NCBI GenBank assembly: GCA_022821445.1
Contig: JAJEDQ010000056.1
Location: forward strand, 1-37,349
Length of the DNA stretch: 37,349 bases
Source: Acidimicrobiia bacterium
GTDB lineage: Bacteria > Actinomycetota > Acidimicrobiia > Acidimicrobiales > Bin134
Reading direction: 5' to 3'
The notes under the pieces are model-generated. The model saw only the letters and a program-made list of their open reading frames with translations. It searched no databases and had not been told where the DNA came from. Positions 18,762-27,932 of this stretch are shown piece after piece. The translations under genes were made by a program, and so were the position numbers. Position 1 is the stretch's first letter. The number at the start of each line of letters is the position of its first letter.

Positions 18762-19847
18762 CTACCGGAGGAAGGAGGGGATGTCGAACTCGTCGTCGAC
18801 ATCAGACGACAACAAGTCGTCGGCGGCGTCGCCGAACACATCGGGCACTCCTGAAGCGCCCGCGTCGTCGGCGGCCGTCATCCGGGTGGCCCGTTCGCCC
18901 TCCCACCGGTCGAAACCGGCGGCGATCACGGTGACTCGGATGTGGTCGCCCATCGACTCGTCCACCACGGTGCCGAAAATGATGTTGGCATCGGGGTGGG
19001 CAACGCCCTGGACGATCTCTGCGGCCTCGTTCACCTCGAAGATGCCTAGACCGGCACCGCCGGAGATGCTCAGCAGGATCCCGCGAGCGCCTTCGATCGA
19101 AGCCTCGAGCAGCGGGCTGGCAATGGCCTTGCGGGCCGCACTCACGGCCTTCCCCTCGCCGGAGGAAATGCCCACGCCCATGAGAGCAGAACCAGCGTCC
19201 TGCATCACCATGCGCACATCGGCGAAGTCGGTGTTGATGAGCCCCGGGGTGGTGATGAGCTCGGTGATGCCCTGCACGCCGTGCAGCAACACCTCGTCGG
19301 CCTTCTGGAACGCCTCCACCACCGACGTGTGGTCGTCGGAAATGGTGAGGAGTCGATCGTTGGGGATGACGATTTGGGTGTCAACCTTGTCTCTGAGGGC
19401 CTGGATGCCGCTTTCGGCCTGAACCGACCGGCGGCGACCTTCGAAGCCGAACGGTCGGGTGACCACCGCGATGGTGAGCGCGCCGAGGCTCTTGGAGATC
19501 TCCGCAATGATCGGAGCAGCTCCGGTGCCCGTGCCGCCACCCTCTCCCGCGGTGATGAACACCATGTCGGCGCCGCTGAGCGCCTCTTCAATCTCCTTGC
19601 GGTGATCGGTGGCCGCTTGGGCGCCGACCTCCGGGTCGCTGCCCGCGCCCAAACCTCGGGTCAGCTCTCGACCAATGTCGAGCTTGACCTCAGCAGAGCT
19701 CATGAGCAGCGCCTGGGCATCGGTATTGACGGCGACGAACTCAACGCCGCGCAGGCCAGCCTCGATCATGCGGTCAACTGCGTTGACACCGCCGCCGCCG
19801 ACGCCGATGACCTTGATAACCGCTAGATAATTCTGGGGATCAACCAT
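18762..19847 (-). CDS. ftsZ: Cell division protein FtsZ
   Basis: [24 protein letters not shown] tubulin signature, C-terminal DIPSFLR peptide. Confidence 0.98.
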   Translation of the reverse strand: MVDPQNYLAVIKVIGVGGGGVNAVDRMIEAGLRGVEFVAVNTDAQALLMSSAEVKLDIGRELTRGLGAGSDPEVGAQAATDHRKEIEEALSGADMVFITAGEGGGTGTGAAPIIAEISKSLGALTIAVVTRPFGFEGRRRSVQAESGIQALRDKVDTQIVIPNDRLLTISDDHTSVVEAFQKADEVLLHGVQGITELITTPGLINTDFADVRMVMQDAGSALMGVGISSGEGKAVSAARKAIASPLLEASIEGARGILLSISGGAGLGIFEVNEAAEIVQGVAHPDANIIFGTVVDESMGDHIRVTVIAAGFDRWEGERATRMTAADDAGASGVPDVFGDAADDLLSSDVDDEFDIPSFLR

Positions 19848-19954
19848 GGTGATTCCTCACTCCAAAAGCCCGAATCTTCACTCTCTACCTTTGGTTGATG
19901 TGAACGAAGAGTTGAGGCTTTAGAACCTATTCCTCTAGTTGAGGTGCATCTAGC

Positions 19955-20854
19955 TTACGAGCAGTCGTCGATTGGGGTCAAGGCGGGAAGTTCCGGGATG
20001 CTCAGATCCACGATCTCCACGCAACTCATATCAACCTCGGCCAGTACTCGGGCTAGCGCATCGGCCTTTCCGTGAGGATCGTCTTGGGCGCCCCAGTGGG
20101 CCCGTCCTTCACCGGACAGACCCACAACCACCTCCCCATCCATCAGATAAATCGCCCCGATGTCCCTTTGTTGAAGGGGTATGAGCGCCTCGCTCACATC
20201 CAACAGAGGCAGGGCCCACCCGTGCAGCCACCCGCCGGGCTGGGGAACCGGGGTGAACTGCACTACCGGCAGAGCACCGCGAACCGGATTTACTTGGAGC
20301 ACCCTTCCCTCACGGTCGACCAGCGCCCACTCCTCGCCGACGGGAATCTGGGCCACGGCCTGGCGCTCGGTGATGTCGAACGTGACCTTGCCCCCCCACG
20401 TCCGGCTGGAACGCACTTGGTCCACCCAAGGCAGCGCAGCGATCGATCTACGGGGGCCAGACAAATTCAAGCCCAACAGCGGTGTCCCCAGCTCGATACC
20501 CGCCGCCTCCAAGACTTGGGCAGAGCTGGTGCGCCCGGCGCCTATGACCTCGATCTCGTCGACGTCCATGAGGGGACTCTGGGTGACGCCGTATGCCGCA
20601 GCCGCCAACACGGCGATGACCCCGATAGAGATCCACACTCGAAGACGCCGCCGAGTCCGCACGCCGGTGCGCCGGGCCTGGATGCGGGGATCGACCTGGG
20701 GCTGAGGGTTCTTTGGCTGGCTCTCGGGCGGGTCGACCCGGGGCTGAGTGCCCTTAGGAGACTCAGCGGGAGGGTCTACTTGAGGCTTAGGGCTCTCCGG
20801 CTTGTCTTCCGGCTGGTCCTCGGACCGATCCTGGGGGGGGTTATCAGAGGACAC
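19955..20854 (-). CDS. ftsQ: FtsQ/DivIB-family cell division protein
   Basis: Single TM then POTRA (PLMDVDEIEVIGAGRTSSAQVLEAAGI) and FtsQ beta domain. GTG start at 20854, just after the murB stop. Confidence 0.87.
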   Translation of the reverse strand: MSSDNPPQDRSEDQPEDKPESPKPQVDPPAESPKGTQPRVDPPESQPKNPQPQVDPRIQARRTGVRTRRRLRVWISIGVIAVLAAAAYGVTQSPLMDVDEIEVIGAGRTSSAQVLEAAGIELGTPLLGLNLSGPRRSIAALPWVDQVRSSRTWGGKVTFDITERQAVAQIPVGEEWALVDREGRVLQVNPVRGALPVVQFTPVPQPGGWLHGWALPLLDVSEALIPLQQRDIGAIYLMDGEVVVGLSGEGRAHWGAQDDPHGKADALARVLAEVDMSCVEIVDLSIPELPALTPIDDCS

Positions 20855-20855
20855 T

Positions 20856-21803
20856 TCAGCCTGCCTGACCTGCCCATGGACCAGCTTCGAATCCCACAAG
20901 ACGAGTTTCGGGCCGCAGCGTCACATCGAATTCGGCGAGAACGCGCTCGAACACCTCTCCCATCAGCGCGTGGAGATCATCGGCAGTGCCATTCCGGTCG
21001 GCAATGAAGAAGTTGGCGTGCTTGTTTGAAACCGAAGCAGTCCCCACCCGATGCCCCTTGAGTCCGACCGCTTCGATGATACGGCCCGCGCTGTCGCCCG
21101 CCGGGTTGGTGAACACCGAGCCTGCGTTCTGCCCTCCCGGCTGGTTCTCGCGCCTCCACGCCACGATCTCGGCGATGGTGGCCTGGGATGACTCCGCATC
21201 ACCAGCGGCCAGGACCATCTCGGCGCCCAGCACCATGTGGTGTTCGGCCAGCGCAGAACTCCGGTAGCCCAGTTCCAGCCGCTCCGGCGCCCACTGCTCG
21301 ACGCAGCCGCGCCGCAGGTCTAGGACCTCGGCTTGCACCAGCGTTGCGGCCATGTCTGAGCCATGGCCGCCGGCATTCATGCGGATCGCTCCCCCCAGCG
21401 ATCCCGGCAACCCCACTGCCCACTCGAATCCCGTCAGCCCTGCGGCCGCGCTTTGGCGGGCCAGCACCGGCAGCCCCGCCGCCGCCCCCGCTTTGAGGTG
21501 CAAGCCGTTGACCTCCACCCAGTCGTATCCCGCGCCCAGCCAAATGGCCACCCCGTCGAAACCGGCCTCGGCCACCAACATGTTGGAGCCCTTGCCAACC
21601 ACCAGCACGTCGGGGCAGTGGACGGCCACCGCTTGGGCCATCGCCGCAACATCAGCATCCACGGGGAACGTCACGCCGACCCGGGCCGCGCCGCCGACGC
21701 GATAGGTGGTGTCGGGTCCGATCGGGCGCTCCCGGCTCACCGCCTGCTCCCCCAACACGCCGGCCAAGTCTTGGGCCAGCCGATCCCAGCCAAGCGCGCT
21801 CAT
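20856..21803 (-). CDS. murB: UDP-N-acetylenolpyruvoylglucosamine reductase
   Basis: TTYRVGGAARV, GKGSNMLVAEAGFDGVAI, GLPGSLGGAIRMNAGGHG, GSVFTNPAGDSAGRIIEAVGLKGHRVG. Confidence 0.95.
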   Translation of the reverse strand: MSALGWDRLAQDLAGVLGEQAVSRERPIGPDTTYRVGGAARVGVTFPVDADVAAMAQAVAVHCPDVLVVGKGSNMLVAEAGFDGVAIWLGAGYDWVEVNGLHLKAGAAAGLPVLARQSAAAGLTGFEWAVGLPGSLGGAIRMNAGGHGSDMAATLVQAEVLDLRRGCVEQWAPERLELGYRSSALAEHHMVLGAEMVLAAGDAESSQATIAEIVAWRRENQPGGQNAGSVFTNPAGDSAGRIIEAVGLKGHRVGTASVSNKHANFFIADRNGTADDLHALMGEVFERVLAEFDVTLRPETRLVGFEAGPWAGQAG

Positions 21804-23173
21804 CGGCGTCCCGCGAGCATCGAGATCACCTGGTCGGGCAGCTTGGTCAGATCACCGGCCCCCAGGGTCAAACACAGATCCTGGGGCCGCAGCACCTCGG
21901 CCAATCGGGTGGCGACGTCGTCGAGGCGAGGCACATAGGCAACGTCGCATTCGGGGTGGGCCTCGGCTACTGCCCGCCAGACCAACTCACCCGACACATC
22001 GGGAATGGGCATTTCGCCCGCGGAGTAGATGTCGGTGATGATCACCACGTCGGCGGCCTGGAAACTGTGGGCGAATTCCGACCAAAGCTGCGAGGTTCGG
22101 GTGTAGCGGTGGGGCTGGAACACGCACACCACCCGGTCCCACCCCCCTTCGGATGCCGTCTTCAGCGAGCAGGCCACCTCGGTGGGCAGGTGGGCATAGT
22201 CGTCGATGAACTCGACTCCGGCGGCCTCTCCCCGCGGTTCGAACCGGCGGGTCACACCCCCGAAATCGGCCAACGCGGCCGCGGCATCGGTTCCGTCGGT
22301 CCCCAGCTGGCAGGCCATGGCCAGCGCTCCCGTGGCGTTGAGCGCGTTGTGGTCTCCGGGCATGGACACGGTTACCGGGCCGAGCAGATCGCCGCGGAAC
22401 CACACCTCCCCATCGATGGAGTGCCGGTGGCGCCGCAGGAGTCGCCAGCGGTAGTCGGCCTCGGGGCCGGTTCCGTAGAGAACCCGGGGGCATCCCGCGG
22501 AGGCCTTCATGGCGCCGGGGTCGTCGGCGCACACCACCAGCCCATCGGCGGCACCGGCGCAGAACCGGGCGAACTCGGCCTCCAGTTCGCTTACTGGGCG
22601 ATCGCGGCGCAAATGGTCGGGCTCCACGCTGGTGAGCACCGCCCGGTTAACGCTCAACTCGCCAAATGTCCCGTCGCTCTCGTCGGCCTCCACCACGAAC
22701 CAAGGGCTCTGCGACCAGCGAGCCCCGATGCTGCCGTCAGACATCACCGCGCCGATGACAAAGCTGGGATCGGCGCCCACTGCCAGCAGCACATGGGACA
22801 GCATGGCCGCGGTTGTGGTCTTGCCGTGGGTGCCAGCCACCGCCACCGTGGATCTCAGCGCGGTGATCGCGGTCAGGATCTGCGCCCGGCGATAAACGGG
22901 GATACCCGCCTGTGCAGCCGCGACCACCTCGGGATTGTCGTCGCCCACGGCGGTGGACCGGGCCACTAGATCGGCGCCGGAGACCTGGGCCGCGTCGTGA
23001 CCGACAAAAGCTTCGACCCCGACCTCTCGCAGCCGGTGGAGCACCGGTGAGTCGGCCGAGTCGCTGCCGCTGACCCGACAACCCAACCCCTGCAAAACCA
23101 CGGCAATAGCCGACATGCCCGCCCCGCCCACTCCTAAGAGATGAATCCGGGTTGTGGGGCACAAATCGACCAT
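21800..23173 (-). CDS. murC: UDP-N-acetylmuramate--L-alanine ligase
   Basis: IHLLGVGGAGMSAIA, VAGTHGKTTTAAML, EADESDGTF, DDYAHLPTEV. ATG 23173 favoured over 23221; GGAGG upstream. Confidence 0.95.
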   Translation of the reverse strand: MVDLCPTTRIHLLGVGGAGMSAIAVVLQGLGCRVSGSDSADSPVLHRLREVGVEAFVGHDAAQVSGADLVARSTAVGDDNPEVVAAAQAGIPVYRRAQILTAITALRSTVAVAGTHGKTTTAAMLSHVLLAVGADPSFVIGAVMSDGSIGARWSQSPWFVVEADESDGTFGELSVNRAVLTSVEPDHLRRDRPVSELEAEFARFCAGAADGLVVCADDPGAMKASAGCPRVLYGTGPEADYRWRLLRRHRHSIDGEVWFRGDLLGPVTVSMPGDHNALNATGALAMACQLGTDGTDAAAALADFGGVTRRFEPRGEAAGVEFIDDYAHLPTEVACSLKTASEGGWDRVVCVFQPHRYTRTSQLWSEFAHSFQAADVVIITDIYSAGEMPIPDVSGELVWRAVAEAHPECDVAYVPRLDDVATRLAEVLRPQDLCLTLGAGDLTKLPDQVISMLAGRR

Positions 23174-23201
23174 GGCCCTATTTTTGCTTCCTCCGGAACC
23201 C

Positions 23202-24332
23202 CTAATGGGGTCTATGGGCATGTTGCTCGAGAAGATCGGCTACCCGGGTGTCGGCATCTCGGCGACCGACACCGGCTGCCTCTCTTCCCATAGCGCCCAG
23301 GAGGCCGGGAACCTTCAGCAGATTTTCCACCTCTTCGACCATGCGGGGGCCGTCCATCTCGGCGTCGGGAATCATCACCGCCCCGCCGACGGCAGCCAAG
23401 TGGGCGGCGTTGGCCGTCTGGTGATCGCCGGGCGCCCCCGGCAGCGGAACCAGCACCGACGGCAGACCGACAACCGCCAACTCGGCCACGCTCGACGCTC
23501 CGGCTCGCCCCACCACCAGATCGGCGGCGGCATACACCGTGGGCATGTCCATCTCGTATTCCACGGCCCGGTATTCCAGCGCCACCTGGGAGAGGTCGGG
23601 CCGCAGGTGGGACATCTCCTGCCAATCTCTTCGACCGATCACATGATGTACCGACAAATCTTCCCGTTCGGCCCAGCAGCCAACAGCTTCGAACGCGGCC
23701 CGGTTGATTCGAGCCGCGCCCAACGACCCGCTGGCCACCACCACAAGACACCGCCCCTCACCCACCCCAAGGGAGGCTCGGGCCGCCGACCGGTCATCGG
23801 CCCGGTTGACTCCCTGGACCTCATCGCGCACCGGATTGCCTGTGAGCACCGCCCGGGGCAGCTTGGTGCCGGGGAATGACACCGCGGCCGCCCGGGCCCA
23901 GCGCCCGGCCCAGCGATTGGCCAAACCGGGAACCGCATTCTGCTCGGTTACCACCAACGGGATCCTGAGCAGCGCAGCCGCCAGGGCGCAGGGCACGCTG
24001 GCGTAGCCGCCCAGCCCCAGCACAACCGCCGGACGCAAGCGCCGCAGCAGTCTTAGGGCCTGGACCACCGCCCGGGCCAGACCGGCGGCCGACTTGAGGC
24101 TCTGCCATGTGAGCTGGCGCCTGATTCCCCGTCCGGGGAGCAGGGTCAACTCGAATCCGGCCGCCGGAACCAGATCTCGCTCCACTCCCCGGGCCGAGCC
24201 CACAAAGTGGATGCTCTCGGGGTGGTGGCCGCGCCGAACCAGGGCCCGGGCCACGGCTAGGCCGGGGTGGACATGACCGGCGGTCCCGCCTCCGGCGATC
24301 ACCGCCCACACCGGCTGAGCGCTTTCGCTCAC
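23202..24332 (-). CDS. murG: UDP-GlcNAc:undecaprenyl-PP-MurNAc-pentapeptide GlcNAc transferase
   Basis: VIAGGGTAGHVHPGLAVARAL, QNAVPGLANRW, GRAGASSVAELAVVGLPSVLVPLP. GTG at 24332 overlaps the ftsW stop; the 511-aa ORF extension is out-of-context. Confidence 0.95.
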   Translation of the reverse strand: MSESAQPVWAVIAGGGTAGHVHPGLAVARALVRRGHHPESIHFVGSARGVERDLVPAAGFELTLLPGRGIRRQLTWQSLKSAAGLARAVVQALRLLRRLRPAVVLGLGGYASVPCALAAALLRIPLVVTEQNAVPGLANRWAGRWARAAAVSFPGTKLPRAVLTGNPVRDEVQGVNRADDRSAARASLGVGEGRCLVVVASGSLGAARINRAAFEAVGCWAEREDLSVHHVIGRRDWQEMSHLRPDLSQVALEYRAVEYEMDMPTVYAAADLVVGRAGASSVAELAVVGLPSVLVPLPGAPGDHQTANAAHLAAVGGAVMIPDAEMDGPRMVEEVENLLKVPGLLGAMGREAAGVGRRDADTRVADLLEQHAHRPH

Positions 24333-25495
24333 AGCTCGACGCGGGTCTGGCGGGCGATGTTCAGCAGAATGCCAGTGGCAACCATGCTGGTAAGCAGTGC
24401 GGAGCCTCCCACCGACAAGAACGGGAGGGGAACACCGGTGATCGGCAGCACCCCGATCACCGCGGCGATGTTCACAAACGCCTGGGCACCCACCCACACG
24501 GTGATGCCCGTGGCCAGAACTTGGCCGAAGCGATCGGGGGTGTGCAGGGCGATCCACATCCCGCACACGACGAAGCCGGTGAAGAGCCCGATGACGAACA
24601 TCGCTCCCAGCCAGCCCATCTCCTCGGCGAGAACCGCGAAGATGAAGTCGGTTTGGGCCTCGGGCAAAAAGCCCCATTTGATCCGGCTCTCGCCCAGCCC
24701 CACCCCGGATGCGCCTCCCGATGCAATGCCCACCCACGATTGGATGGTCTGCCAGCCGGTGTCAAGGGGGTCGGACCACGGGTCGAGCATGGCGGTCAAG
24801 CGGTCGCGCCGGTAGCCCGATCCCCAGGCCGCCAAAGCGGCCGCGGCCCCGCTGATCAGCGACCAGCCGGTGAGGGGGAGCAGGGGCACCCCGGCCATGA
24901 ACAGGGCGGCGAAGGCGATCATCACGATGATCACCGCGGTCCCCAGATTGGGTTGGAGCAGGATGAGCCCGGACATGAGGCTGCACACCACCAGCACCGG
25001 GCGGATCGTGGTGCGGGTATTGCGCTCCTTGCCCGCCTTGTCGGCCAGCCACGCGGCGGCGAAGAGGGCCATGGCCAACTTGGCCAGCTCAGAGGGTTGG
25101 AAGCTGATCGGCCCGAAGTAGATCCAGCGAGAGGCGCCGTTTGTTGTGGTGCCGATTCCGGGGATCAGCACGGCCACCAGAAGCAGTCCGGTGAAAGCCA
25201 AAACGGCTTTGGAGTACTTCTGCCACTGCCGGTAGTCCACCCGCATCACCAACATCAGGGCCAAGAGCGCACCGACGCTCCACACCAGTTGGCGCTGGAA
25301 GGTGTACCAGGTGGACTGTCCCACATAGTGATTGGTGACCGACGAAACCGACAGCACCATGACCAACCCGATGGCGTTGAGGGTGATGACCATGCCGAAC
25401 AGCACGTAGAACGGCATGGTGGCGTGACCCGCCGGCGCCGACCGGAGTGCCGCCACCAACCCCCGTCGGGGGATCTGGGGAGCGAGAGTAGTCAT
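24329..25495 (-). CDS. ftsW: FtsW/RodA/SpoVE-family lipid II polymerase
   Basis: Multi-TM; NGASRWIYFGPISFQPSELAKLA, QPNLGTA, LPITGVPLPFLSVGGSALL. Confidence 0.94.
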   Translation of the reverse strand: MTTLAPQIPRRGLVAALRSAPAGHATMPFYVLFGMVITLNAIGLVMVLSVSSVTNHYVGQSTWYTFQRQLVWSVGALLALMLVMRVDYRQWQKYSKAVLAFTGLLLVAVLIPGIGTTTNGASRWIYFGPISFQPSELAKLAMALFAAAWLADKAGKERNTRTTIRPVLVVCSLMSGLILLQPNLGTAVIIVMIAFAALFMAGVPLLPLTGWSLISGAAAALAAWGSGYRRDRLTAMLDPWSDPLDTGWQTIQSWVGIASGGASGVGLGESRIKWGFLPEAQTDFIFAVLAEEMGWLGAMFVIGLFTGFVVCGMWIALHTPDRFGQVLATGITVWVGAQAFVNIAAVIGVLPITGVPLPFLSVGGSALLTSMVATGILLNIARQTRVEL

Positions 25496-26904
25496 GGTGA
25501 TCCTCCGATCAGTTCGCGCACCAGCAGGGAGAAATGGTCGCCCCGCTCGGCGTAGGAGCCGTACCAGTCGAATGAGGCACAGCCGGGTGACAGCAGCACC
25601 GCGTCACCGCTTAGGGCGATCTCGGCGGCCTGGCCCACCGCATCCTCCATAGATTGTGCGACGGTCACCGGGCAGCGGCCGGCGAACACCTCTTGAACCT
25701 CGGCCGCGGCATCCCCAATGGCCACCACTGAGCGCAGACTTTGTGCCACCTCGCCCATCGATTCCAGATCGATCCCCTTGTTTCGTCCCCCGGCAATGAG
25801 GACCGCTTTTCTCGCGGACTGCCCCGCGGATTGCGTTACCCACCGGACCTTCTCGCGCTGCGCGTGCCACGCATCGTCCGCGGACTGCCCCGCGGATTGC
25901 GTTACCGACCGGACTGCGGCGCACACCGCGTGGGGTGTGGTGGCCTTGGAGTCGTCGAAGAAGCACACCCCGTTGTGCTCGGCCACCAAGACCACCCGAT
26001 GGGGAAGCCCGGTCCAGGCCAGCAGAGCCTCCCTCACTCCTTGCGGGCTGGCGCCTGCGGCCATGGCCACGGCCGCCGCGGCCAGATGGTTGGAAAGCTC
26101 ATGGGGAAGGGCTCGGCGCAGCTCTGCGGATTCGGCCAGCTTTTCCGACCCCGCCCACAGGGCTCCCCCGCTCATCTGGAAGTCGCCTTTATCGACCCCA
26201 AAAGTCACCACCTGGCCCCGATCAGGGGTATGGGCGACCACCACCGGATCGTCAAGGTTCACCACGGAGATGGATTGCTCGTCGGCCCTGTTCCACACCG
26301 CGGCTTTGGCCATGCGATAGCTGGCCAGGGAGGCATGAACGTCGAGGTGATCGGGGGCGAAGTTCAACCACGCGCCCACTGCGGGGCGATAGCACCGGCT
26401 TTGGCCCAGTCGGAATGAGGATGCCTCTACAACGAGGACAGCGGGCCGCTCGTCTCGAATGGCCTCCACCAGCGGTGTCTCGGTATTCCCCGCCACTGTG
26501 GTTGGCACCCCGGAGGCCTCCAGCATGGCTGCGGCCAGAAGCGTCACCGTGGTCTTCCCGTTGGTGCCGGTAACCGCCAGCGTGGGGCGCGCGTCCCACC
26601 GCTGAGCCAAATCGAACTCAGAGATCACGGGTGTTTCCGCTGCCTCGGCGGCACCGAGCGAAGGGTGCGACTCGGGAAGCCCCGGAGTGGGGATCACCAC
26701 CCGGGCGTCCGCCACCAGCGCCGGCCAGTCTTCGGGAGCAGAGCCCTCGACGAGGTCAACGCCCATCGCCGCGGCCTGGCGGCGAGCCTGATCGTTTGGG
26801 GCATCGTCAGCCGCCACCACCGCATGGCCGCGCTCTATCAATTGGGCGCAGACTGCCTGATTGGTCACGGCGAACCCCACCAGAAGTACAGGTGCCGGGC
26901 TCAA
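25492..26904 (-). CDS. murD: UDP-N-acetylmuramoyl-L-alanine--D-glutamate ligase
   Basis: VTGTNGKTTVTLLAAAML, NFAPDHLDVHAS, FFDDSKATTPHAV, VLIAGGRNKGIDL. TTG start at 26904 overlapping the mraY stop. Confidence 0.94.
   Translation of the reverse strand: MSPAPVLLVGFAVTNQAVCAQLIERGHAVVAADDAPNDQARRQAAAMGVDLVEGSAPEDWPALVADARVVIPTPGLPESHPSLGAAEAAETPVISEFDLAQRWDARPTLAVTGTNGKTTVTLLAAAMLEASGVPTTVAGNTETPLVEAIRDERPAVLVVEASSFRLGQSRCYRPAVGAWLNFAPDHLDVHASLASYRMAKAAVWNRADEQSISVVNLDDPVVVAHTPDRGQVVTFGVDKGDFQMSGGALWAGSEKLAESAELRRALPHELSNHLAAAAVAMAAGASPQGVREALLAWTGLPHRVVLVAEHNGVCFFDDSKATTPHAVCAAVRSVTQSAGQSADDAWHAQREKVRWVTQSAGQSARKAVLIAGGRNKGIDLESMGEVAQSLRSVVAIGDAAAEVQEVFAGRCPVTVAQSMEDAVGQAAEIALSGDAVLLSPGCASFDWYGSYAERGDHFSLLVRELIGGSP
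25813..25914. repeat. 36-bp direct repeat, 66-bp period, inside murD
   Basis: cgcggactgccccgcggattgcgttacc[c/g]accggac at 25813 and 25879. Confidence 0.85.
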
Positions 26905-27932
26905 TCTGCCCCTCCGATGGATACGAAGTCGGCGTAGAAGAGCCCGAGGGCTACCGCAGTGGCGAAGCCGGTCATGATCCACAGCCGGATGATCACGGTG
27001 GTCTCGGGCCAGCCGCCCAGTTCGAAGTGATGGTGGATCGGGGCCATGCGGAACACTCGGGTGCCGAACACCCGGAAGCTGAACACCTGGATGATCACCG
27101 ACAGGGTCTCCATCACGAACAAGCCGCCGATGATGGGCAGCAGCAGGTGGGTGTTGGTGGCCAAGGCCAGCGCGGCCATCCCGGTGCCGAGCGACAGCGA
27201 TCCGGTGTCACCCATGAAGATGCGGGCCGGCGCGGCGTTCCACCACATGAAGCCGGCACTGGCCCCCAACATGGCGGCGGCCAAGATGGCCAGGTCCAGG
27301 GCGTGGGGGATGCCGTAGATGTCCTCGTTGCGGAAGGCCCAAAAGCCGATCACCACGAAAGCGGCGTAGGCGAACACCGAAGAGCCGGCGGCCAGGCTGT
27401 CTAGCCCGTCGGTCAGGTTCACCGCGTTGCTCGTGCCCAAGATCAACAGCACGGCCCAGAGTCCCCAGCCCCACGGCCCTAGGTCGATGTTCAGGGAGTC
27501 GTAGCGGGTGAAGGAGAGCTCGGTGCGGACGTCGGTCAGATGGATCATCAGCAGCGCGTATCCCACCGCCACGATGAGTAGGCCCAGGATCTTGGTGCCC
27601 TTTCCGAGACCCAGGTTGCGCTCTCGGGACACCTTGAGCCAGTCGTCGACGAAGCCGACGACGCCCGAGCCGAGAATGGCCAGCATCACGATCAGGCCGG
27701 TGCGGGTGAAGATGCCGTTGTAGAGGTCGCTGATGCCGTACCCGGCCAGCGCGCCGACCACAATGGCCACTCCCCCCATGGTGGGAGTGCCCGCCTTGCT
27801 GACATGGCCTTGAGGCCCGTCTAGGCGGATGGGCTGGCCTATGGAGTGTCTGCGCAGGAAGGTGATCAAGAAGCGGGTGCCGATCACCGAGACCACGCCG
27901 GCGATGGCAACCGCGAACAGGAGGCGGATCAT
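26901..27932 (-). CDS. mraY: Phospho-N-acetylmuramoyl-pentapeptide transferase
   Basis: KAGTPTMGGVAI, NAVNLTDGLDSLAAG, FMGDTGSLSLGTGMAALAL, RMAPIHHHFELGGWPET. Confidence 0.97.
   Translation of the reverse strand: MIRLLFAVAIAGVVSVIGTRFLITFLRRHSIGQPIRLDGPQGHVSKAGTPTMGGVAIVVGALAGYGISDLYNGIFTRTGLIVMLAILGSGVVGFVDDWLKVSRERNLGLGKGTKILGLLIVAVGYALLMIHLTDVRTELSFTRYDSLNIDLGPWGWGLWAVLLILGTSNAVNLTDGLDSLAAGSSVFAYAAFVVIGFWAFRNEDIYGIPHALDLAILAAAMLGASAGFMWWNAAPARIFMGDTGSLSLGTGMAALALATNTHLLLPIIGGLFVMETLSVIIQVFSFRVFGTRVFRMAPIHHHFELGGWPETTVIIRLWIMTGFATAVALGLFYADFVSIGGAD

Noticed and set aside
24333-24737. N-terminal extension of the murG ORF (511 aa)
   Set aside because: Lies inside ftsW out of frame; the true GTG start at 24332 overlaps the ftsW stop (GTGA).
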